From Pelagibacteraceae bacterium AG-464-P07 (lineage in GTDB: Bacteria > Pseudomonadota > Alphaproteobacteria > Pelagibacterales > Pelagibacteraceae): a DNA stretch of 64,000 nucleotides. The notes below the pieces were generated by a model that was given only the letters and a program-made list of their open reading frames with translations, did not search any database and was not told where the DNA came from. Each line of letters begins with the position of its first letter. The stretch's first letter is position 1. Positions 7,415-17,028 of the stretch are shown piece after piece. Where the stretch lies: assembly GCA_003211695.1 (NCBI GenBank), contig QCSA01000003.1:1-64000 (forward strand). Direction: 5' to 3'. Position numbers and translations under genes: made by a program.

Positions 7415-8842
7415 ATGAGCAAACAAAAAAAACTAAAACCAGAGCTAGCATCTGGTTTTAAAGATAGAAAGGGAAATGAACTAATACTTAAAGATCGTTT
7501 GATTGAAATAATTAAGCGTAACTTTCAACTATATGGTTTTGAGCCTTTAGAAACACCAGGATTTGAAATTTCAGAAAACATCGGTAAATTTTTACCTGAC
7601 GCGGATAGACCTATGGCCGGCGTTTTTGGATTTAAAGATCAAAAAGATTGGATTTCTTTAAGATATGATTTAACGGCCCCTCTAGCAAGATATGTCTCTG
7701 AAAATTTCGATAGCTTATCTAAGCCCTTTAAAAGATATCAAGTTGGTTCTGTATGGAGAAATGAAAAACCTGGACCAGGAAGATATAGAGAATTTACCCA
7801 AATTGATGCTGACATTGTTGGAACTAATAATGTTTCAGCTGATGCTGATATGTGTGTTTTATTAGCTGACACTTTAAACAAGTGCGGATTAGATAAAAAC
7901 GAATATTTAATTAAAGTAAGTAATAGAAAACTGATTCAAGGATTATTAGAAGAATTGAAAATAACGAAGGATTCAAAGAAACTCACGATAATAAGAGCGG
8001 TTGATAAATTAGATAGGGTGGATATAGCAGGAGTTAATGCTTTATTGGGCAAAGGAAGAAAAGATAAGTCAGGAGATTTTACAAAAGGAGCTGGACTAAC
8101 TGAAAATCAGTCTGAAGAAATCATTAGCTTTTTAAAAATTGATAGTTTTTCTAAACTAGGTAATTTATCCTCGAATACAACGTTCAAAGAAGGAATAAGC
8201 GAATTAAGCGAAATTTTTGAATTAACAAAAGTAAGCCAGTTTTCAGATCGAATAAAATTTTCACCAGCTGTAGTTAGGGGAATTGAATATTACACTGGTG
8301 CAATATTTGAGGCTAATTTACTTTTTAAAGTTAAAAATAAAAAGGGTGAAAAAGTTGAATTTGGTTCAGTGGGTGGCGGAGGTAGGTACGATGATTTAAT
8401 TGCTAGGTTTACCCAATCAAAATATCCAGCTACAGGAGTTTCAATAGGCCTAGACCGACTTTTATATGCGATTGATCAGAAAACAATAGAGAAAGTTAAA
8501 TATAATAATCCAGTTGTTATATGTGTGTTTGATAAAAAACAAATGCCTCAATACAACAAAATATTAACACTTCTAAGATCATCAAATATTAATTCAGAAA
8601 TTTACTGTGGTGATGGAAGTTTAAAATCCCAAATAAAATATGCTGATAAAAGAAATGCCCCAGCAGTTATATTGTGTGGTGATAATGAACTTAAATCAGG
8701 AACCGTCACTATAAAAAATCTTAAATTAGGAAGAGAAGCATCAGAAAACGTTAAGACAAGAGAAGATTGGACAAGTAACAAAACTGCTCAAATAACAGCT
8801 CAAATTGAGGATTTAGTAAATGAAATCAAAAAATTACTCTGA
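7415..8842 (+). CDS. hisS: Histidyl-tRNA synthetase
   Basis: Start taken at MSKQKKLKPE because upstream part of ORF 7349.. lies inside tRNA-His; SLRYDLTAPLARYV, GGGGRYDDL. Confidence 0.95.
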   Translation: MSKQKKLKPELASGFKDRKGNELILKDRLIEIIKRNFQLYGFEPLETPGFEISENIGKFLPDADRPMAGVFGFKDQKDWISLRYDLTAPLARYVSENFDSLSKPFKRYQVGSVWRNEKPGPGRYREFTQIDADIVGTNNVSADADMCVLLADTLNKCGLDKNEYLIKVSNRKLIQGLLEELKITKDSKKLTIIRAVDKLDRVDIAGVNALLGKGRKDKSGDFTKGAGLTENQSEEIISFLKIDSFSKLGNLSSNTTFKEGISELSEIFELTKVSQFSDRIKFSPAVVRGIEYYTGAIFEANLLFKVKNKKGEKVEFGSVGGGGRYDDLIARFTQSKYPATGVSIGLDRLLYAIDQKTIEKVKYNNPVVICVFDKKQMPQYNKILTLLRSSNINSEIYCGDGSLKSQIKYADKRNAPAVILCGDNELKSGTVTIKNLKLGREASENVKTREDWTSNKTAQITAQIEDLVNEIKKLL

Positions 8843-9890
8843 AAAAATTTTAGACGTTTTTAAAAAAAACAGGTTTGTTTTTTTAGAACCTGATGTTCTT
8901 TTAGATTCAAATTATATCATTGAAAGATCTGGTGAAAATTTTAAGAAATTAATGCTTACGTTCGATGATGATAGTGGAAAAAATATATGTTTAAGACCCG
9001 ATTTAACAATTGCCTCATGTGTTAAATATTTAAAAGAAAATTTCAAAGGTACAGCAAAGATTTATTATTCGGGGCAGGCATATAGAAGATCTAATAATAA
9101 GAAAGAATCAATTATCAACGATCAAATCGGTCTTGAAATTATTGGTTCCAAAAAAAAATCATCAGATGATAAAGAGATTATAAGTACTATTCTGAAATCG
9201 ATTAATAAAATTAAAATAAAAAATGTCTCAATAAATATTGGCGATGTAAGTTTATTTAGACAACTTATAGATTCTCTTAGTATACCTGAGAGGTGGAAGT
9301 TAAGGTTAACAAGACATTTTTGGAGACCTAAGTATTTTGAAGATTTGCTTAATAGGTTAGAAACAAATTCAGATACCGACCCCATGACTGTTAATTTTGA
9401 TAAAAAGAAATTTTCTGAAATGAAAAAGCTTAATCAAAATCAAGAAATTGCAGGCCGAAAAATTTCAGAAATTTTATCTAGGTTTGATAAGAAGATTCGT
9501 GACCCAAGATCTTTTGCAGAAGGAAAAAAGACTGCAAACATTATTCGTGAATTTCTTAAAATTAGTTGTCCCATTCATCAAATGGATAAAAATCTCAACA
9601 AGTTTTATAAAAAAAACAATATTAAAAAAAATGTAATTAAAAATTTATTGCCTACAAAAAGTTTATCTAAAAAAGATTACAAAATATTTTTTTCTACAAA
9701 TTTTGGTAGAGATATTGAATATTATACCGGAATGGTTTTTGAAATATGGGCATCAACAAATAAAAATAAACAAGAAATAGCGAGAGGTGGAAGATACGAC
9801 GATTTATTAAAAAGTTTAGGCTCTAAGAAAGATGTTTCTGCTGTTGGGGCAGCAATAAATTTAAATAACCTATCAAAGCTTACACAATGA
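8820..9890 (+). CDS. hisZ: ATP phosphoribosyltransferase regulatory subunit
   Basis: HisRS-like paralog (LRPDLTIASCVKYL, RGGRYDDLL) directly before short-form hisG. Confidence 0.9.
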   Translation: MKSKNYSEKILDVFKKNRFVFLEPDVLLDSNYIIERSGENFKKLMLTFDDDSGKNICLRPDLTIASCVKYLKENFKGTAKIYYSGQAYRRSNNKKESIINDQIGLEIIGSKKKSSDDKEIISTILKSINKIKIKNVSINIGDVSLFRQLIDSLSIPERWKLRLTRHFWRPKYFEDLLNRLETNSDTDPMTVNFDKKKFSEMKKLNQNQEIAGRKISEILSRFDKKIRDPRSFAEGKKTANIIREFLKISCPIHQMDKNLNKFYKKNNIKKNVIKNLLPTKSLSKKDYKIFFSTNFGRDIEYYTGMVFEIWASTNKNKQEIARGGRYDDLLKSLGSKKDVSAVGAAINLNNLSKLTQ

Positions 9891-10576
9891 AAGATTTAGT
9901 TGTAATTGGTTTACCCAGCAAAGGCAGGCTTAAAGAAAGCGCAATTAACTTTTTAGAAAAAAATAATCTAAAATTAACTTCCAAAGGAGGAGATAGAGAT
10001 TATTTTGCAGATCTTGATAATTTATCAAATGCCAAAGTTATTTATTTACATGCTAGAGAGATAATAGAAAGGCTAGGTGACGGTACACTTGATGTAGGAA
10101 TATCAGGCTTAGATTTATTAAGAGAGTCTTCTAACAGCCTACAAAAAAAAGTAGAAACTTTAAAAGAATTAAATTTTGGTAAAGCCAACTTAGTTGTTGC
10201 GATACCTAATGATTGGATTGATGTTCAAACGGTTGCAGATTTGGAAGAAGTATCATTTTATTTTAGAGATAAGAAAAATTCACGACTAAGAATTGCTACA
10301 AAGTATCCAAATTTGACCAATAAGTTTTTTGCAACTAAGGGTGTAACCCAATATAGACTTATTTCAAGCTTGGGTGCTACAGAAACATATCCATTTACTG
10401 GATCATCAGAAATTATTACCGACATAACTTCAACTGGAAGTACTTTAAAAGCAAATAATCTAAGAATTTTAAAAGATGGGTCAATCTTACAATCTTGTGC
10501 ATGCGTTTTAGCTTCAAAAAAATCTTTAAGAAATAAAAATAAAAAAAAAACAATAAACTTATTTTTAGGAAAATAA
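9887..10576 (+). CDS. hisG: ATP phosphoribosyltransferase, short form
   Basis: ORF 229 aa; GLPSKGRLKE, DVGISGLDLL, TYPNLTNKFF-like, EIITDITSTGSTLKAN. Confidence 0.95.
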   Translation: MKDLVVIGLPSKGRLKESAINFLEKNNLKLTSKGGDRDYFADLDNLSNAKVIYLHAREIIERLGDGTLDVGISGLDLLRESSNSLQKKVETLKELNFGKANLVVAIPNDWIDVQTVADLEEVSFYFRDKKNSRLRIATKYPNLTNKFFATKGVTQYRLISSLGATETYPFTGSSEIITDITSTGSTLKANNLRILKDGSILQSCACVLASKKSLRNKNKKKTINLFLGK

Positions 10577-10577
10577 A

Positions 10578-10605
10578 AAAAAGGCCGCTTTGTGCGGCCT
10601 TTTTG
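10578..10605 (+). terminator. Rho-independent terminator after hisG
   Basis: aaaaaggccgc-tttgt-gcggcctttttg hairpin with T tract. Confidence 0.85.
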
Positions 10606-10791
10606 AATTCGTTAACTTGATTGGGTTACATTCGCATTCCATCAAAAATTACCTAAGTAAATAGAGACTTATTTTAAATAGAACATTGCAAAGACATTGC
10701 AGATTAGCATTCCCAAAGAACTTTTAACGAAGATGAAGACATTGCAAATTGTTATAAGCAATAAGTAGGGGCGTTCTGTATCTCGGTCGCC

Positions 10792-10965
10792 TTATTTACT
10801 CTTATTTTTTCTTTTTTCCATTCTCCAAAGTATAAAAAATAATAGAATTAATCCTGGTTGCAAAATTACAAAAATAACTATGTTTGCCATATTGTAACCC
10901 ATCCCAGTAATTGCCCCGATATACTGCAAAACTCCTACACACCACCAAAAAAATTGATCAATCAT
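10792..10965 (-). CDS. Small membrane protein, 57 aa (below the ORF-track cutoff)
   Basis: MIDQFFWWCVGVLQYIGAITGMGYNMANIVIFVILQPGLILLFFILWRMEKRKNKSK*; clean ATG to TAA, hydrophobic with basic C-terminus. Confidence 0.7.
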   Translation of the reverse strand: MIDQFFWWCVGVLQYIGAITGMGYNMANIVIFVILQPGLILLFFILWRMEKRKNKSK

Positions 10966-11122
10966 TTTTTTTTAATTTTTTTAAAAAGTATATATTTAAA
11001 AGTGTCTGCCTTCAAATTAGGTGTCTGCTCTAGTGTCTGCTATTAAAAATAAAAAATTTATTAATGGAATGGGAATTCACGGAAGCAAAGAACATTGTTT
11101 AGACATTGCAATGACCAGATAC

Positions 11123-11158
11123 AAAAAAACCCCCGAAGTGTTTAACAACGGGGGTTTT
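11123..11158 (-). terminator. Bidirectional-looking hairpin downstream of typA
   Basis: aaaaaacccccg...cgggggtttt. Confidence 0.8.
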
Positions 11159-11185
11159 AGAATTTTTAAGTCTAGATAGACGGGA

Positions 11186-13048
11186 TTACATTCCCATTCC
11201 ACCCATTCCTCCAGGGGGTATACTACCAGCAGCTCCAGATTTTTCACTTTTTTTTCTTTCATGAGGGTCCAATATAGCCTTTCTTAATCTACAAGATTTT
11301 GGAGTAATTTCTAAAGCTTCATCACCATTAAGTATACTTAGCTGCTCAGCAATTGACATCTTACGTATTGGCGTCAGCACGATGTTTTCATCAGTTCCTT
11401 GAGTTCTCATGTTTGTAAGCTTTTTACCCTTCATAACATTAATGATCATATCACCAGGTTTTGGAGCTAGCCCGACAATCATTCCAGCATAAACAGAGTC
11501 ATTATGAGTAACAAACATTTCACCTCTCGCCTGTAAATTATATATTGCAAAAGCAACAGCTTTACCTTTTTCCATTGAAATTAATGCACCATTTCTTCTG
11601 ACTTCCATCTCACCTTCAAATTTTCCATAAGAATGAAATATTCTATTAATCACACCGTTACCTTTTGTTAATGTTAGAAATTTACTTGTGTAACCCATCA
11701 AACCTCTGGTAGGCGCATGAAATATTAATCTTTTCTTGTCTTTTCCTGTATCTTTAAGGTCAATTAATTTACCTTTTCTTCTATTCATTGAGTCGATTAC
11801 TTTTGAAGAATATTCTTCGTCTAAATCCATAGTAATTTCTTCAATTGGTTCTAATCTATTTCCATTATCATCTTTTTTAAATAAAACTTTAGGTGGACTT
11901 ACAGTCATTTCAAAACCTTCACGCCTCATTTGTGTTAGTAAAATTTCAAGCATCAGTTCTCCTCTTCCACTTATTTCAAATGAATCTTTACCTGTATTTT
12001 CTGAAAAAGTAATTCCAACATTATTTTGTGCCTCAAGTACCAATCTATCTCTAATTTGTGTACTTGTTAATTTTTTACCTTCTATGCCTGCAAGAGGGGA
12101 ACTATTAACAGTTATTGTAATTGACATTGTTGGAGGATCTATAGGAGTTGCTGCTATTGGTTCATTAACATCAAGATCACAAATAGTATCTGCGACGTTT
12201 GCCTTTTCTAATCCAGCTATTACCACAATATCTCCAGCCTCACCAACATCAATAGTAACCTTTTTTGTTCCCTCGTACCTAAAGATTTTAGTTAGTCTAC
12301 CTTCGTCTACTTTTTCCCCTTGAAGATTTATAGCTTTAATTTGTTGATTAGCTTTTGCAGTTCCTTGAGATATTCTTCCAACCAAACTTCTACCTAAAAA
12401 ACTATCAGCGTATAAAAGAGTAGATAACATTGCAAAAGGTTTTGATTTATCAAACTCAGCAGGTTTGACCTGATCAATAATCAGATCTAATAATGGATTA
12501 AGATTTTCTCTTGGTCCGTCCAATTCTTTACTTGCCCATCCAGATCTTCCACTTGCATATAAAACAGGAAAATCTAATTGCTCTTCATTAGCATCTAAAC
12601 TTACAAATAAATCAAAAGTCTCTTCTAAAACTTCGTCAGCTCTTTGATCAGGTTTGTCTAGCTTATTAATAACTACTATTGGTTTTAAACCTTGTCTAAG
12701 AGCTTTTGCTAATACAAATTTAGTTTGTGGCATTACACCCTCTGTAGAGTCTATTAGCAATAATGCTCCATCTGCCATGCTCAACACACGTTCAACTTCA
12801 GCTGCAAAATCTCTGTGACCCGGTGTGTCAATGATATTTACTCTTGAGTTTTTCCAATTAATCGAAGCAGGCTTTGCTAAAATTGTAATACCTCTTTCTT
12901 TTTCTAATTCTCCAGAGTCCATAAGTCTTTCATCAACAATTTCATTTTCTCTAAATGATCCACTCTGTTTCATTAAATTATCTATAAGAGTAGTTTTGCC
13001 GTGATCAACGTGAGCTATAATTGTTATATTTCGAATACTGTTGTTCAT
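11186..13048 (-). CDS. typA: GTP-binding protein TypA/BipA with GroEL-like C-terminal GGM tail
   Basis: ITIIAHVDHGKTTLIDNLMKQSG, DTPGHRDFAAEVERV; ends ...[24 protein letters not shown]. Confidence 0.95.
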   Translation of the reverse strand: MNNSIRNITIIAHVDHGKTTLIDNLMKQSGSFRENEIVDERLMDSGELEKERGITILAKPASINWKNSRVNIIDTPGHRDFAAEVERVLSMADGALLLIDSTEGVMPQTKFVLAKALRQGLKPIVVINKLDKPDQRADEVLEETFDLFVSLDANEEQLDFPVLYASGRSGWASKELDGPRENLNPLLDLIIDQVKPAEFDKSKPFAMLSTLLYADSFLGRSLVGRISQGTAKANQQIKAINLQGEKVDEGRLTKIFRYEGTKKVTIDVGEAGDIVVIAGLEKANVADTICDLDVNEPIAATPIDPPTMSITITVNSSPLAGIEGKKLTSTQIRDRLVLEAQNNVGITFSENTGKDSFEISGRGELMLEILLTQMRREGFEMTVSPPKVLFKKDDNGNRLEPIEEITMDLDEEYSSKVIDSMNRRKGKLIDLKDTGKDKKRLIFHAPTRGLMGYTSKFLTLTKGNGVINRIFHSYGKFEGEMEVRRNGALISMEKGKAVAFAIYNLQARGEMFVTHNDSVYAGMIVGLAPKPGDMIINVMKGKKLTNMRTQGTDENIVLTPIRKMSIAEQLSILNGDEALEITPKSCRLRKAILDPHERKKSEKSGAAGSIPPGGMGGMGM

Positions 13049-13089
13049 AATTTGAGGCTCTTATACATGTATAGTTACATTTGAAAACT

Positions 13090-13123
13090 AAAAAAAAACC
13101 CCCGGTTTTATCGGGGGTTTTAG
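13090..13123 (-). terminator. Terminator downstream of groL
   Basis: aaaaaaaacccccggttttatcgggggtttt. Confidence 0.85.
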
Positions 13124-13149
13124 AATTTTTAGGTTCTAGAGAGATGGGA

Positions 13150-14808
<1,659 letters not shown>

Positions 14809-14824
14809 TTATTAACCTTTCAAT

Positions 14825-15121
14825 TTATTTTTTTCTTTTTGCAATACCCAGAATATCAGATTCTTTCATTATGCTATATTCGGTTCCATCAATTTTTATT
14901 TCAGTACCCGACCACTTTCCAAACAGAACAATATCACCAACTTTTACATCCATTGATACTATTTTTCCATCTTCTGATTTTGCGCCAGGCCCAACAGCTA
15001 CAACTTCACCTTCTTGTGGTTTTTCTTTTGCTGTATCAGGAATAATTATTCCTCCAGCAGTTTTTTCTTCGCTGTCTAAAGCTTTTATTAACACTCTATC
15101 GTGTAAAGGTCTAAATTTCAT
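14825..15121 (-). CDS. groS: Co-chaperonin GroES
   Basis: [45 protein letters not shown]. Confidence 0.97.
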   Translation of the reverse strand: MKFRPLHDRVLIKALDSEEKTAGGIIIPDTAKEKPQEGEVVAVGPGAKSEDGKIVSMDVKVGDIVLFGKWSGTEIKIDGTEYSIMKESDILGIAKRKK

Positions 15122-15133
15122 TTGTATCTCCTA

Positions 15134-15179
15134 TTCAGAATCTGAAAAAGATATAAATATGTAATCAAGTTATTTCAAG
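15134..15179 (-). promoter_or_regulatory. Candidate heat-shock promoter/5'-UTR element upstream of groS
   Basis: Minus strand CTTGAAA at 15179-15173 (RpoH -35-like) and AT-rich CATATTTATA at 15161-15152; perfect palindrome TTCAGA-A-TCTGAA at 15134-15146; no CIRCE element seen. Confidence 0.35.
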
Positions 15180-15255
15180 ATGGGAATCAAAATTAACTTA
15201 ACCTTTAAAAAACATTGAAAATACTATATTTTTTGCATTTAAATTTACTTTATTC

Positions 15256-16080
15256 ATGAGTTTTGTGCACTTAAAAAATGGATTACGGGAAATAGTCAAT
15301 AATTATGAAATTTTCTCTATTGATTTATGGGGTGTAGTGCATAACGGAGTATCATTAAATTGTGCTGCAATTGAAGTACTAGATAATTTAAAAATAAAAA
15401 ATAAAAAATTTATTTTAATGACTAATGCACCTAGACCAAGACAAAACGTGGCTAATTTTTTAAGCAAAATAAATTTTAATAAAGATTATTATCAAAATAT
15501 TTTTACCTCAGGTGATGCAGCTTTAAATTCATTAAGATTAAACTCTCATGGTAAAAATTTTTTTCATTTAGGTCCAAAGCGGGATATGGATTTATTTTTT
15601 GAATTTAAAGAAAAAAGAAAAGACAAAATAAAATCCGCAGAATTTATTTTATGTACTGGTTTGTTTGACGATCAAAAAAATAATCTTTTTTATTATAAGA
15701 ATTTACTAAAAAAATATGTCAATAAAAAAATGGTTTGCACAAATCCAGATTTAATAGTGCATAGAGGCGATAGAGAAGAATATTGTGCTGGATCAGTTGC
15801 TAAAGTTTTTGAAGAAATGAACGGAAAAGTAATCTACTATGGAAAACCTCATCCTGAGATTTATAAAGATTGTATTCAAGATGAAAAAAGAGTGTTGGTA
15901 ATTGGAGATAATCTAAATACAGATATAAGAGGAGCAAATAATATGCATTATGATTCTTTATTTATAAAAAATGGAATTCATAAAAATGAATTTAAGAACC
16001 TAACACCCGACGATTTTGATGAAATATTTAATAAATATCAAGTCAAAATTAATTATTATCAAAATCATTTGTCATGGTAA
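15256..16080 (+). CDS. HAD-superfamily hydrolase (TIGR01459-like)
   Basis: FSIDLWGVVHNG, LMTNAPRPRQNV, YYGKPHPEIYKDC, VLVIGDNLNTDIRGAN. Confidence 0.85.
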   Translation: MSFVHLKNGLREIVNNYEIFSIDLWGVVHNGVSLNCAAIEVLDNLKIKNKKFILMTNAPRPRQNVANFLSKINFNKDYYQNIFTSGDAALNSLRLNSHGKNFFHLGPKRDMDLFFEFKEKRKDKIKSAEFILCTGLFDDQKNNLFYYKNLLKKYVNKKMVCTNPDLIVHRGDREEYCAGSVAKVFEEMNGKVIYYGKPHPEIYKDCIQDEKRVLVIGDNLNTDIRGANNMHYDSLFIKNGIHKNEFKNLTPDDFDEIFNKYQVKINYYQNHLSW

Positions 16081-16083
16081 TAA

Positions 16084-17028
16084 ATGATGTTTAAAATCTA
16101 TAATAATTTTATCTTTCCAAAGAATTTAAAAAAATCTATTTTATTAATAGGAAACTTTGACGGTTTACATCTGGGTCATCAAAAAGTATGCCGTGAAGCA
16201 AAAAAATACAAAAAAAAATATAAGTTAAAGTTAGGACTTTTAACGTTTAATCCTTTGCCAGTTATGTTTTTTAATAACAAAATGAAAAACTATAGACTTA
16301 CAAACGATTTGCAGAAATTTATTTTGTTAAAAAAAATTGGGGTAGATTTTGTCATTAATAAAAGATTCAATTTGAAGTTTTCTAAAATTACGTCTGAGCA
16401 ATTTATTAAAAATATAATAGTAAAAAAAATTGATCCAAAATTTATCTTTGTTAGCAACAATTTTAGATATGGAAATAAAAGAAAAGGTGATGTTAAAGAA
16501 TTAATTAACGAAGGAAAAAAATATGGATTTAATATTATAAAACCTGAACCATTGAGAATTAAAAAACAAGTTGTTTCTTCTACATTAATTAGAGGTTTAA
16601 TAAAAAAAGGAAAAATAAAACAAGTAAATAAATTATTATCAAGAAACTGGGTAATTAATGGTGCTGTCCAAAAAGGAAGGCAATTAGGCAAAAAGCTAGG
16701 CTTTCCAACATGCAATATAGATATTAATAATTATATTTCAGCGAAACCTGGGGTTTATTCAATTAAAGTTTCTATAGATGATACAAAAAAAATTTTAAAT
16801 GGCATAGCTTATTTAGGTTATAGACCAACATTTGGAGGAAAAAAACTATTACTTGAAGTAAATTTATTTGGTTTCAAAGGAAATTTATATAGAAAAACAT
16901 TAAACGTTTATTTTTTCAACTTTATTAGAGGAGACAAAAAATTTAGCAATAAAATAAGTTTAATTAGTCAAATGAAAAAAGATTTAACAAAAGCAAAATT
17001 TGATTTGAGAAAAAAAATAATTTTATGA
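16084..17028 (+). CDS. ribF: Riboflavin kinase/FAD synthetase
   Basis: LIGNFDGLHLGHQKV, SSTLIRGLI, GRQLGKKLGFPTCNI. Confidence 0.93.
   Translation: MMFKIYNNFIFPKNLKKSILLIGNFDGLHLGHQKVCREAKKYKKKYKLKLGLLTFNPLPVMFFNNKMKNYRLTNDLQKFILLKKIGVDFVINKRFNLKFSKITSEQFIKNIIVKKIDPKFIFVSNNFRYGNKRKGDVKELINEGKKYGFNIIKPEPLRIKKQVVSSTLIRGLIKKGKIKQVNKLLSRNWVINGAVQKGRQLGKKLGFPTCNIDINNYISAKPGVYSIKVSIDDTKKILNGIAYLGYRPTFGGKKLLLEVNLFGFKGNLYRKTLNVYFFNFIRGDKKFSNKISLISQMKKDLTKAKFDLRKKIIL

Noticed and set aside
10858-11046. Plus-strand 62-aa ORF
   Set aside because: Opposite the more protein-like minus-strand 57-aa membrane ORF and runs into the GTGTCTGC repeats
11077-11262. Minus-strand 61-aa ORF, with the similar 13005-13238 ORF
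   Set aside because: Out-of-frame readings of the typA and groL tails; their mutual similarity comes from the DNA duplication reported above
11736-12323. 195-aa plus-strand ORF inside typA, and similar ORFs inside groL
   Set aside because: Antisense to highly conserved genes
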